Positions 47,589 to 57,554 of a stretch of 64,000 nucleotides of DNA are shown here, piece after piece. Origin of the DNA: Homarus americanus. Lineage: Eukaryota > Arthropoda > Malacostraca > Decapoda > Nephropidae. Position 1 is the first letter of the stretch. Each line of letters begins with the position of its first letter. A program made the translations under genes and the position numbers. The stretch is taken from positions 1,107,319 through 1,171,318 of the forward strand of contig NW_024724368.1 in assembly GCF_018991925.1 (NCBI RefSeq), read 5' to 3'. The notes beneath the pieces are model-generated. The model did not search any database, was not told where the DNA came from, and was given only the letters and a program-made list of their open reading frames with translations.

Positions 47589-47910
47589 CTGCAAATGTAT
47601 AAAATCATATATTGCCAAATTTCAAGTTCATACGAAAGACTTGTTTATTAATATAATACCAAGCCAGGCAGGCGACCGACCTGCTCCCCGGCAGTAACTT
47701 CCCTGACTTGGTGACTACAGCAGTGAAGGTTATACAGTACATTCATCAACACCTTCTTAATAATTCTACTCTAATATTCACCTTGATAAAATTTTGGGGC
47801 ATGAAGTGAGCGTTTACGTGTGTCGCCTGTTTGTTGACTGCAGCTTTTCACAATCAATGACTATTACGAAAAGACTAATTTAAAAATACGAGTATCATCC
47901 CACGAGGTTG

Positions 47911-48079
47911 GTACTATCGTGGACAAAAGTTCGCTCCCTCCCAAACTGAAGCAGTATCGACCCCCAAATGAGATAAAACAGTACACCCGCACCAGATGAC
48001 AGTCAGGGTAAGTCAGTTCGGAGACCATTCCCGTGACTCAGTTTCACCACGGAGAGCGAACTTTTGTCTACGATAGTAC
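47911..48079. mobile_element. TA-bordered inverted-repeat element (MITE-like), 169 bp
   Basis: The left end is 'gtactatcgtggacaaaagt' followed by 'tcgctcc'; the right end is its reverse complement with one or two changes ('gagcgaacttttgtctacga' then 'tagtac'). Arms are about 27 bp with about 115 bp between and no open frame. TA occurs at each border (g-TA-ctatcg ... cgatag-TA-c), which fits a Tc1/mariner-type target, though that is inference. Confidence 0.75.
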
Positions 48080-48463
48080 AGGGTGAAGCTTCACTTGGTT
48101 TTACTAGACACACGAGGTGGTTCACGGGGTTAGATACACGGGGGGGGGGTCACGGGGTTAGATACACGGGGGGGGGTGTATGACAGCTACAGATACCCGG
48201 GCAATATAATATTACACCAGGTGCAATTATTTTTTTTTCCAAACATGCAGTCGGAAGCGCTAGAGACTTGCCATAATACTAATATATATTGAAAGTAATA
48301 TTAACGTCAAGATGGAGAGCTGTGGTGTGATGCTATCCAGGAGGGGAAACAGCATAATAAGTCATCAGTTTATTCTGATTTTTTTTTAGAATCTGTCTGT
48401 CCTAAATAGATCAAGACCAAGTGAACTGTGCGTAGTGGTTTATCTGCCAGTTGACGCCACTAG

Positions 48464-48520
48464 ACATACATATATACATACATACATACATACATACATA
48501 CATACATACCCTGTACATAC
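48464..48520. repeat. (CATA)n microsatellite
   Basis: About ten tetranucleotides with slight interruptions. Confidence 0.94.
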
Positions 48521-48756
48521 ATAAAAGTTCACATTGATTCACCATATACGTAAACAGTGCAAGTATACAATGCATATAATGCAGGAGGAATATTATGTTT
48601 ACAAACAGTAGATGTATGCAATGTATACATACAGTTCAGGTACACAATGTAAACAGACTACATGTATACAAACACTGCAGGTACACAAACAATGGTAAAC
48701 AATAAATCAAATTGACCAAGATTAACCCAAAGAGGAGATGTACCAAAAATACTTAC

Positions 48757-48880
48757 AATAACGCCGAAGTATGAAGTATCGACCTCTGAAGACGCCGTCA
48801 TGTACTGTCCCGAATTCAAACCCATTCACCTTGGTCAGATTAAATCGTTTCGGGCAGATGCTCTCGATCAGCCGGGAACA
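48757..48880 (-). CDS. Internal exon of an unidentified host gene
   Basis: This is the best exon in the window. On the minus strand the acceptor 'gttcaccaccttgtttag' precedes 48880 and the donor ATT|GTAAGTATTT begins at 48756. The 124 bases give 41 codons plus one base. Only this reading is free of stops and its third positions favour G or C. It starts CSRLIESICPKRFNLTKV and later reads GTVHDGVFRGRYFILRRY. It has two cysteines near the start, an N-glycosylation-type NLT and no low complexity. I do not recognise the family; cysteines plus the glycosylation-type site suggest, weakly, an extracellular domain. On the same strand lie a phase-compatible 35-bp exon at 47554-47588 downstream and a possible signal-peptide exon at 50388-50587 upstream. 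Confidence 0.68.
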
Positions 48881-49054
48881 CTAAACAAGGTGGTGAACAC
48901 AGCAGTTGATGTATGTGACGACGTGAGCCTCCATAATATTGGGAAATTTGATTAAAAGAACAGTTTCATCAGATTAGTCAAATTTTTACAAAGTACAACT
49001 AGTCTTAGGGAAAATTCATCAGCCTTTCCTTTCTCTACGAGTTACTGTAGAATT

Positions 49055-49224
49055 GATCTTGTAGTACAATAATTGGAGTCCAAAAGGCAAATTTTATCTT
49101 GTAGTCTTGTAGTTAGAGTTCAGATGATAAACTTGATATTGTAGTTGGCGTCCAGAAGATAAACTTGATCATGCAGTTAGCGTCCAGAAGATAAACTTGA
49201 TCTTGTATTTGGCGTCCAGAAGAT
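49055..49224. repeat. 32-bp minisatellite, about 5 copies
   Basis: 'cttgatcttgtagttggcgt' plus 'ccagaagataaa'. The three distal copies are close to identical and the proximal ones diverged. Confidence 0.88.
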
Positions 49225-49249
49225 ATATATGTGAAATACGCTTTTCATA

Positions 49250-49268
49250 AGAGAGAGAGAGAGAGAGA
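49250..49268. repeat. (GA)n microsatellite
   Basis: A short perfect GA run. Confidence 0.88.
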
Positions 49269-49580
49269 TGCTAACTATAAAGGAAGCAGCTGGGGCACTG
49301 AATACATTTACCATAACAAAAAAAAAGAAAATCAAGATTATCAGTACTGTATCACAAACATTTAACTTACACACATACATAATCAAACACTACTGGTAGT
49401 ATATCATTTTTATCACTTTATTTCATCCATATTAATGTAACCACTGATCCATGTAAGCGATACACTGTCAGTGTTCATGTTATCGTGGTCGTATCTGACT
49501 CACTGGACCATCAGGGCAGTGGGGTGGCGGTGTACGGAACGGGGAGTGTGGAGGCGAGACGATAGTAGTCGGTTTGTGTC

Positions 49581-49687
49581 ACTTGAAGATTAGTACTACC
49601 CACTTTATTTCACCTAAAGATTAACCACCCTAATGCTAACTTAACCTAACCTCACATAATCTAACCTAACCTAACCTAACCTAACCT
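49581..49687. mobile_element. Inverted-repeat element carrying TAACC motifs, copy 3 (one arm)
   Basis: 'acttgaagatta' and 'ttatttcacctaaagattaa' followed by 'ccctaatgct' matches, in reverse orientation, the right-hand half of the elements at 28590 and 32354. The opposite arm is missing. The interior ends in a pure telomere-like array. Confidence 0.55.
49660..49687. repeat. Interstitial telomere-like (CCTAA)n
   Basis: Five to six uninterrupted CTAAC units, preceded by degenerate ones from 49637. This is the complement of the arthropod telomere repeat TTAGG. Confidence 0.85.
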
Positions 49688-49689
49688 GT

Positions 49690-49970
49690 TATTTGGTGTT
49701 ATCATGTGTTATATCATTGTATCATGTGGTATCTGGGATAAGTCAGTGTTATGTGCTATATATTTTCATTGTGTTTTTATGCGTTGTGTTGCTCTATTTA
49801 GTCTTATCGTGTGTTTTATGGTGTTATATACTGTAGTGTTATCGTGTTATCTGGTGTTATCATGTGTTACCATATTTTATTTGGTGTTACCTTGTGTTAT
49901 CATGTTATGTGGTGTTATATTGTGTTAGGTGTTAACTGTCATTATTATATATTATGAGGTGTTATTTAAT
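49690..49970. repeat. Degenerate TGTTATCATGTGTTAT tract
   Basis: 'ggtgttatcatgtgttat'-like units of about 18-24 bp, much diverged. Confidence 0.75.
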
Positions 49971-50034
49971 GATAAAAGCATTATAAGAGGAGGAACTGGT
50001 GGCAGCACAGCATGTGATTCTGATGGTGTCACAG

Positions 50035-50290
50035 TAGGAGGCACAGTAGGTGGTGCTGGTAATGGCACAATAGGTGGTGTTGGTGGTGGCATAATAGGCG
50101 GTGCTGGTGATGGCACAAAAGGTGGTGTTGATGGTGGCACAAAAGGTGGTGCTGATGGTGGCACAATAGGTGGTGTTGGTGGTGGCACAGTAGGTGGCAC
50201 AGGTGAAGGTCCTGATGGTGGCCCAGCAGGTGGCACAGGTGAAGCTACTAATGAGAACGTTGTCACCGATGCAGGTCGTGGCACAGGTGG
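50035..50290. repeat. 24-bp minisatellite, about 10 copies
   Basis: The unit is 'ggcacaataggtggtgttgg' plus 'tggt', with variants. The period is a multiple of three, so a Gly-rich plus frame (49929-50531) and Pro-rich or Cys/Thr-rich minus frames are all open together. The Pro-rich minus frame (PPTPPIVPPSAPPF) could in principle extend the candidate exon at 50388-50587, but nothing links them. Confidence 0.92.
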
Positions 50291-50387
50291 AGGTGTGACT
50301 GATGATATACAGAGCAGGTGGTGGAACAGGTGGCATGAGGGTTGTGGTGATGGTGGAGGAGCCGGCCGGCCACGCATGGGTTGCTCC

Positions 50388-50587
50388 CCCGACCACTATT
50401 ACCGGCGGGAGGTGGAGGGGAAGGTTCCCACGTGGCCGCCACAGCTCGAGCGGCTTCCTTCCTCGCCTCTTCCACTTGTCCTCCAGACGACCAGTGTGTT
50501 GGGGGGTCGCACGCCACTGCACATACTCTAGCCTCGGGTCCTTCATAACACACCTCCAGCAAGTGCATCAAGTAGAGGAAGGTCATA
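50388..50587 (-). CDS. Possible first coding exon with signal peptide
   Basis: On the minus strand an ATG (50584-50586) opens MTFLYLMHLLEVCYEGPEAR, a short hydrophobic start resembling a signal peptide. It continues VCAVACDPPTHWSSGG, then QVEEARKEAARAVAATWE and a Pro-rich end. Codons are GC-rich, unlike the surroundings. A possible donor (GCCG|GTAATA) lies at about 50402. The upstream frame is open to an acceptor-like 'ctgcag', so the exon may instead be internal. Joining directly to 48880 from that donor would give a phase clash, so another donor or an extra exon would be needed. The product is unknown; it may be secreted. Confidence 0.33.
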
Positions 50588-50640
50588 GCAAGAGCCAGGA
50601 GGCGGATGTTGAAATGTGTGGTGTGATTTGTTTGGGTAGG

Positions 50641-50792
50641 GCCTGCAGTAGCTGTGGCAGTGCAGGACAGGAACTACAGACCCGGGGCCTGCAGTAGCTG
50701 TGGCAGTGCAGGACAGGAACTACAAACCCGGGACCTGCAGTAGCTACGGCAGTGCAGGACAGGAACCATGGAGCCAGAGCCTGTAGCAGCTT
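50641..50792. repeat. 46-bp tandem repeat, 3.3 copies
   Basis: 'gcctgcagtagctgtggcag' starts at 50641, 50687 and (as 'acctgcag') 50733, with a partial fourth copy. Confidence 0.94.
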
Positions 50793-50799
50793 TTTTTTA

Positions 50800-51660
50800 T
50801 CCGTAAAGTTGGGTTGGAGGACCTGTTTCTGCCGGCACTCCCGGAAGGTGAACTGAGACACTGATTATGATGAGTTTATTATTTTATCTGTTGCCGCGGC
50901 ATTTACTGTTGATTATAGTTCAGTGATTTATGTCTTTAGTGGAGTTAAGCTCAGGAAATAACTTAATTCCTTCATGATATCCGATTATTTTTATTCAAGT
51001 TAAATTTCATTCAGTTTTTTGTATTTTCATGTGGAAGTAATTGACATGTATCATAATTTATCCGCTTACAGACGATATTCCATTAATAAAATTCTCAATT
51101 ACTGTATTTCAAAATCCACACTGTATATTTTTTTTTCTTATCCTAATAATAAACTAAACAGTTAATGTTGGTGCATGACCATTAATCCCTCGACGTCTCC
51201 AGTACTAATGTAATGCAGTAAACAGTCAACAGTCTTGGCTATACACAATAACAGTCACCGAGGGAGTGTCTTTCAGTGTCTTACTTAAAACTAGGTGTAG
51301 GTGTAGGCCTTATGAGGAGCCATTAAGAGAACTGCAACACTCGAAAAGCTCAACCATATCAATAATCTTGTTGCTTTTCACCTTGTATCTGTAATTCTCT
51401 AGTTAAATAAACTGGATCAATTTCAATTTAGGTGCGTCCATCACCCAGCTCTCAAGTGGCTACTCGCCTCACCAGCAACAAAACTATAATATCTCCTAAA
51501 CTTGCTGGTTACGCTAATTATGGCTACCTCTTGCTCTACCAGATTTATAGTCTGCCTTAAGGTCTTCCGTTCACGCACACAAACATGCACTTAGACATAT
51601 TTAAACACATGCAGGTCTGTAATAATACTCATTAACGCAAAACTACAATACTTGTATTAA
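50800..51660. other. AT-rich spacer, no gene seen
   Basis: Unique sequence without motif. Confidence 0.5.
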
Positions 51661-51664
51661 AAAA

Positions 51665-51743
51665 GAATTACAACACACACACTCACACACACAAAAATGC
51701 ATGCATGCATGCATATAATCTAACGCACACACATATAATTATA

Positions 51744-51780
<37 letters not shown>

Positions 51781-51895
51781 ATTATATCACACACACACAC
51801 ACACACACACACATGCATGCATGCATGTGTGCATATAATCTAACGCACACACATATAAGTATATGATACACTCACACACACACAAACACACATCT
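51665..51895. repeat. Complex (CA)n / ATGC / TATAATTATA block repeat
   Basis: 'atgcatgcatgcat' and 'ataatctaacgcacacacat' occur twice (about 51697 and 51812). 'catataattatatcacac' also occurs twice, and CA runs lie between. Block-wise duplication of a compound microsatellite. Confidence 0.9.
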
Positions 51896-52004
51896 GCATC
51901 TGACAGGTGGAAAAGCAAGCTGAAGGTGTCCGCATTTAATCTATTTAGATTTTCACAAAACATTTTCCTCGCGATGCCAAAAAAATTAGTTCAAGCAGTA
52001 ATGT

Positions 52005-52006
<2 letters not shown>

Positions 52007-52054
<48 letters not shown>
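52007..52054. repeat. (GT)n microsatellite
   Basis: A perfect GT run followed by GTAT units. Confidence 0.95.
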
Positions 52055-52062
<8 letters not shown>

Positions 52063-52236
52063 GGTGGTCTTGCTGAGCACCCTCTTTGAGGATTTGAGGG
52101 TAGAGGGGCAGAGTAGGGGGGCAGGAAAGGGTTTGGGATTTAAATAATAATCTTTAGATGGGTAATACATAACATCTGGTCATTAATTCACACACAAAAT
52201 TAATAACTTTGGGTGAGAGATAGGCAGAAAGTGCCA

Positions 52237-52263
52237 GAGAGAGAGAGAGAGAGAGAGAGAGAG
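52237..52263. repeat. (GA)n microsatellite
   Basis: A perfect GA run. Confidence 0.94.
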
Positions 52264-52293
52264 TCTTAACGACAGTCGAGTGAGTTTCAACAT

Positions 52294-52534
52294 ATGAGAT
52301 TCGAGACTTTTTCACTTTTTTTTGCCTCCAAATATGAAATATCACTAGCTGAACCAGAGTCCTTCAAGGGAGAACCTTGTACAGGTTTCTTTTATGGGTT
52401 TCTGATTGACCAAAGACTGAAGTGGTTCAACTGGATCGCGGCTGCAGCCAACAAGAGCCTCCATGTTGACTGTGTTGTCACCCAGGAAGTGTATAGTATA
52501 GTCGCAGGCGGAGGAGCCCGTAATCAACGCCAGT
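52294..52534. other. Unique block open on both strands, unresolved
   Basis: Just before the 21-bp minisatellite the sequence is complex and open on both strands. Plus reads FLIDQRLKWFNWIAAAANKS. Minus reads YTIHFLGDNTVNMEALVG and ends in a TAG after FSLEGLWFS. Neither has a convincing splice site. It could be an exon on one strand or part of an unrecognised element. Confidence 0.22.
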
Positions 52535-53150
52535 CTCTTCACAAATACTCCCAGTCCCTTCACAACTACCCCCAGTCCCTTCACAACTACCACCAGTACC
52601 TTCACAAATACCCCCAGTCCCTTCACAATTACCCCCAGTCCCTTCACAACTACCCCACAGTCCCTTCTTCAGTCCTTCACAACTACCCCCAGTCCCTTCA
52701 CAACCCCCAATCCCTTCACAACTACCCCCAGTCCCTTCACAACTACCCCCAGTCCTTCACAACTACCCCAGTCCCTTCACAACTACCCCAGTCCCTTTCA
52801 CCCCCAGTCCCTTCACACACCCCCAGTCCCTTCACAACTACCCCAGTCCCTTCACAACTACCCACAGTCCCTTACTACCCCAGTCCCTTCCACAACTACC
52901 CCCAGTCCCTTCTACCCCCAGTCCTTCACAACTACCCCAGTCCCTTACTCCCCAGTCCCTTCACAACTCACAGTCCTTCCACCCCCAGTCCCTTCACAAC
53001 TAGTCCCCCCACCCCAGTCCCTTCACAACTACCCACAGTCCCTTCACACAACTACAGTCCCTTCAGTCCCTTCACAACTACCCCCAGTCCCTTCACAACT
53101 ACCCCCAGTCCCTTCACAACTACCCCCAATCCTTTCCACCAGACCTGACC
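52535..53150. repeat. 21-bp minisatellite, about 29 copies
   Basis: The unit is 'acccccagtcccttcacaac' plus 't'. The first 150 bp are regular. From about 52660 copies show frequent 1-10 base deletions, mainly in the C run and in 'cttcacaacta'. Because the unit is seven codons, the plus frame stays open (YPQSLHN repeats), but it is not supported as coding. Confidence 0.94.
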
Positions 53151-53424
53151 CTGTACTTCACTACTAGGAGCCGCTTCCCACATCCACTATCGGAGAACCT
53201 GACCCCCATCTCCCACCTAATTCACCTTCAATTACTCAGCACACAAGTATACACCAATCACGACCCACTGACACCACTCCTCCTTCTTCACCTTATGTCC
53301 GTCTCACACAGTTGTCCTCCAGTGGTCAGCTCCAGCGTAAATTAACTAAAGGACTCCTTAACTCCTCCTATACCTCTACGCCTCCTCCTGCTTCTCCGCC
53401 ATCGTGTCATTGTCGCGGCTCCTC

Positions 53425-53720
53425 TATATTTATATTGAAACAGTTTATTTAACCAGAAAAATACAGATACAGAGTTGATAATAATAACATAGACATGGCT
53501 GCGGCAGGTGAGAGAGCCTTTTAGCGACACCTGATATTACCTGGATTACTATATGTTAAATGGTGTTAGTAAATACACATTAGAATTTTACCACGTTTAT
53601 CACTTTTTGTATTTATTTATTTATTTATGATTATTATTATTTTCTTTTACTTTTACCTTACATTAGCACCTGGTTCAGTTCATTATAATAAAATGACCTT
53701 ATTTAATATGGGTCCTATAA
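53425..53720 (+). repeat. Dispersed family R, longest copy
   Basis: 'tattgaaacagtttatttaa' with 'ccagaaaaatacag', then 'gacacctgatatta', then 'atggtgttagtaaatacaca' and 'tttgtatttattt'. These blocks recur in order at 868-960 and 22440-22690. It sits about 450 bp beyond the 3' side of the LINE remnant at 54165-55520 and could be a related untranslated end. Confidence 0.5.
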
Positions 53721-53784
53721 GGCCCTATAACCAGACTGACAGTTGTACAGGACATCACCGGTAAAGTGTAAGGGTTTTCCTCTT

Positions 53785-53802
53785 TACATACACATACATA
53801 CA

Positions 53803-53833
<31 letters not shown>

Positions 53834-53958
53834 GCTGATAACCACAAGGAAAGAAGAAAACGCCAAGTTCCCAAGCGCTTTCGTGTAATTCACATCTTCG
53901 TGTTTTCTTATTTCCTTGTGGTTATCAGCATATACCTGGATCACGCGCACCCACAGTG

Positions 53959-53992
<34 letters not shown>

Positions 53993-53998
53993 TTAGGA
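53785..53998. repeat. (CATA)n-flanked hairpin element
   Basis: A perfect 22-bp inverted repeat, 'tatgctgataaccacaagga' plus 'aa' at 53831-53852 and its complement at 53911-53932, encloses a 58-base loop. Pairing extends imperfectly inward ('gaagaaaacgcc' with 'cgtgttttctta'). (CATA)n lies on the left (53787-53830) and again on the right (53964-53991). Confidence 0.85.
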
Positions 53999-54164
53999 AC
54001 TTGATCTGTCAGTCCAGCTAGTTACCTCAGAGGCTCACTGGATACTGTCACACGCCCGAAAAATTAAGACCATTAACAAGGTGCCATTCCGTTGATAATT
54101 TTTCTACGTTTTACTCTTATTTTTTTTTTTACTAACATTATCCTACAGTGCTGGAGGAGAAGGG

Positions 54165-55520
54165 ATATATATACTAGGAGTAAGCTTGTGGAGGATGTTG
54201 TGTGTAGTGAATTGCAGGGTAGACTGTCACCTCCTGTAGTGCCGGGGTCTGTGTAAGGTTTTATGTAGGCCGTGTAAAAAGTCGCTCGTGTTTGGCCGGG
54301 GAGGATGTTGTCTTTTAACGATTTTGTTAATGTGATCTTTCCACGAGAGGTTTTTGTTTGTCATGTTACCCGAGTCGTTGTTCAGAGCTCACATTCTCCA
54401 GTCATTTCCTATTGGCTTATTTTCAGTGTTTGTGAGATTGATCTTCTCTAATATGTGGTTATGAAAATCACTTTGGTTTTGTCTGTGTTACTGATCATTC
54501 TGTTTGGGTTATGTCTCATTTCCGCTTAGGTTATATCATTATTTAGTTTCATCATTATTCAGTGGTTTTTCCTTCCAATATACTGGGTTGTGGCGTGTAC
54601 GTACGTGTTAGGGAGGAAGTCACGTACATCAGGATGTCATTCATGTATATAATAAAGAAGAGGGAACCTAAAACACTTCCCTGTGGAACTCCTCTGGTAA
54701 ATTTGTTTGAGTGGAGAGTTTAACTTAAACTGAACACACTGCTTCGAGCCGTGTAGGTGAGATTTAAGTCAATGAATACTAATGACATCACATTAAATTG
54801 TCAACTGCAAACTTATCAAACATAAATGTCAGTATTAACAGAATCATTTATTTTTTTTTTAGCTTTCACAATGCAACTCCATTTAGTTTTCTTCTCTATT
54901 ATTAAGGCTGACTGGTCGACAAGTCTATCAAGGAGAGTCTCGTAAGAGTAGGAAGCGCAGAATAATGACTAAAGTCAATTGTATCTAACCAAATACTCGT
55001 GGAATGTATCTTTAACCATCTTTTCTAGAATTTTGTTGAGGATGCGCAATGATCAATGGGACAAAGGTTCCTTTTGTCATATGATTTGATAGACGAGTGG
55101 CCTTGTTTCCAACTTTCCATCAAATTTTACAGCAACTGAAACATTTTATTTGTATAGAGTGGGGAATGGTGAAGGCGTTTGTCTGTCATTATTTTGTGCG
55201 AGTAAATTTTTAGTTATCTGTAGTTTCTGTAGTCGAGAAAAATATTTTGGATCAGCAAGTACAGTAATAAATGAGTATTAAAGTAAAAGAAGTTGGATGC
55301 TGTCTTGATGGTCAGTAAGTTTGGCATTCGTCTCCTCTCTCTTAGGGTGAGCTTTAGGAGGTAATCCAGTACTTCTTTTTTAATCGATTTTTTTTCTCAT
55401 TATTTATGACATTCTCGTAGTTGTGACCTTTAACATGTCGAATCATATCAATAGTTCTGTTCCTCGTGAATCTATAGTTTCTTCCATCATCTGTTGGTTA
55501 AACTAACTTATTGACTTATC
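54165..55520 (-). pseudogene. Old LINE reverse transcriptase remnant, many breaks
   Basis: Translated on the minus strand in pieces, several reverse transcriptase signatures survive in the right order. ILNKILEKMVKDTFHEYL (about 54990-55050) is the segment before motif A. TRGVPQGSVLGSLFFIIYMN (about 54640-54700) is motif B. RMISNTDKTKVIFITTY (about 54450-54505) and NKNLSWKDHINKIVK (about 54315-54360) are post-catalytic, and a YTAYIKP fragment lies near 54260. Motif A and the FADD box are not recognisable. There are numerous stops and at least two frameshifts. It is a Jockey-superfamily LINE of a different lineage, and much older, than the copies at 10455 and 29620. The outer limits are approximate. 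Confidence 0.8.
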
Positions 55521-55566
55521 CTCAGGTGCGTGGTATTAATATATTAACAGGTAAGGTCTCCTCTAG

Positions 55567-55907
55567 GTACACTCACGCGCCATAGTTTCGATGCACCCTC
55601 TAACCCTCCTCCTGACTCGATGGAAGTCGTAGCCTTGACTTCATACCGAACGCCCCCATCGTTCAGTGGTGCTCTGTGGTAGCTCGAAGCTTCGCTGGAT
55701 TGTACGAATAGCAGTTCATGATGTAACATTTGAGAGAATATATGCACGATTTAGGTTTTTTAGTGACTCACAACACTTTACTTACCATCACTATACTTAA
55801 CATCACTATACAAGAGGGACCGTTCGGTTTGCAGCCCTGACTACGACTTCCCTCGATCCAGGAGTATGGGTAGAGTGTGCATCGAAACTATGGCGCGTGA
55901 GTGTACA
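55567..55907. mobile_element. TA-bordered foldback element, 341 bp
   Basis: The left end is 'gtacactcacgcgccatagt' with 'ttcgatgca'; the right end is the exact reverse complement for about 30 bp. Similarity then continues inward imperfectly for about 90 bp per arm (55567-55655 against 55815-55907, including 'ggaagtcgtag' and 'accgaacg'). The centre is about 160 bp with no useful frame. TA lies at each border (g-TA-cactcac ... gtgagtg-TA-c). It belongs to the MITE or foldback type; the parent transposase is not in the window. Confidence 0.78.
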
Positions 55908-57040
55908 GTACTTGGTATTTAGTACTGTTAACCCAGTTAGCAGGTAAAGCTTCTCCCAGATGTGCGGTACACCTGACCACACGGGCATGACAGGTGCACA
56001 CGTAAACAACATCCATTTCCTGCACTTCCTCCCACTGTAAACATTATCTCTTTAGGAACGCCAGGAACCTTAGTCTGGTGCACAGATTGACCTACTGCGT
56101 CATCCTTTGCTGGTAAATACCTCTCTTCCCTGCCTCTTTAACTTCTGTAATATGAATTAGTAGTAAGTAAAAACATCCTCACGTGCAAAAAAAATCATAA
56201 GTCAGATCAGAAAAGATAGGGATTGAGCTAAGTGCAGCCTAAACGAAATTACTATTAGACTGTAACGATGAAGTAGCTGCCCCTACAACGTACAGTATAA
56301 TAAGAAATAGTCAACAATGAGAACAAACAAATAAACAAATATATTACTTACGAGAATAAATGAGTGGTAATTGATGGTCAAGCATCAGTAATTTTGTGGA
56401 AGATCTTGTACATAAACTTTAATAATGTGGTTATACAAATTTGATAATCGTATATTATTCTCCCTGTTCCCCACTACCTCCACCCAGTTTTGTTGTATTG
56501 TACATTATTACCCAAGATCTTCTATGATTATTGTAATTTGTACGAATTTAATCTACATAGTGGTGTGTGTGTGTGTGTGTGTGTTCTCTGGTTCTCGAAA
56601 TTATTACCGTATTATTATTATTTGTATTATTGTATGAACATTATTATTATTTATTATCATTTCTACTGTTATTACAAACATATGCCCAGTGATCCATTAA
56701 ATCACTCCGAGTAAAAATTTAATTCAATATTGCAACAAATTCCAGCGGGTCCGGTGAGACGTCATAGAAGGGATACTGTAGTGCTAATAACTCTCCCTCA
56801 AGCACATAAAAAAACGAACCTGAATTTAAAGTTCAGGTACTAACCACAACACAAGGCATTTAAGTCCGGTTTCTGTACAAACGGTGGGCGGAGACGGACA
56901 CTCGGAGACAGACGGGCGGAGACGACGGGCGGGCAGAGACAGAGGGGCGGAGACGGGGAGGTTAGCAGAGGTCAAGGCGACTCACGCGGTCAGTCAGCAG
57001 CCATGACGGAATCCTGGTGTTTATGTGTCTGCTGATGACA
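55908..57040. other. Spacer, no gene seen
   Basis: AT-rich with (GT)n at 56562-56583. 56880-56960 holds loose 'cggagacgg' and 'acgggcgg' repeats. Confidence 0.45.
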
Positions 57041-57044
57041 CATC

Positions 57045-57280
57045 CTCCCTCCCTCCCTCCCTCCCTCCCTCCACCCGCCCGCTGGTCATCCCGCCCACTG
57101 GTCACCCCGCCAGCTAGTCACCCCGCCCGCTAGTCACTCCGCCCGCTAGTCATCCCGCCCGCTAGTCACCCCGCCCGCTGATCATTCCCGCCCGCTGGTC
57201 ACCCGCCCACTGGACATCCCCTCCCACTGGTCACCCGGCCCGCTAGTCACCCCGCCCGCTGGTCACCCCGCTCTCACACC
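57045..57280. repeat. (CCCT)n then 16-bp minisatellite, about 13 copies
   Basis: CCCT runs to 57071. Then 'ccgcccgctagtcacc' units of about 16 bp with variants gctggtc, actggtc and atcatt. Confidence 0.92.
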
Positions 57281-57554
57281 CCCTTCCCTCCACCCACTGG
57301 TCATCTGGTCACTCCACCCTTACACTTTCCCCGTGAGTCCAAAAGAAGATGGGGAACCGGAAAGGCAGACGATACTAAATAAACTACAAACAAAATCCTT
57401 CCCATAAGTCTCTTGAGTCTAACAGCTTGTTTATATTGACATTTGAATACTGTACTGTTATGTTCATTCTGTACTCGGCGGTGACCAGCATGCTTTACGA
57501 AAATCACAGGGTGTCATCATCACTCGTACACTGAGAGCTCCACCAGCGTCATTG

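Noticed and set aside
49480..49560. Possible minus-strand exon ending at a CCA|GTGAGT donor
   Set aside because: The frame that would join the exon at 48880 has a stop before any acceptor, and its upstream side runs into the inverted-repeat element.
49929..50531. Gly-rich 200-codon frame (plus) and Pro-rich frames (minus)
   Set aside because: The 24-bp repeat keeps several frames open at once. There is no evidence that the repeat itself is translated.
52294..53148. Longest open frame, 284 codons with YPQSLHN repeats
   Set aside because: Produced by a 21-bp (seven-codon) minisatellite, and its later copies change frame through deletions. Only the first 240 bases are complex and they are ambiguous.
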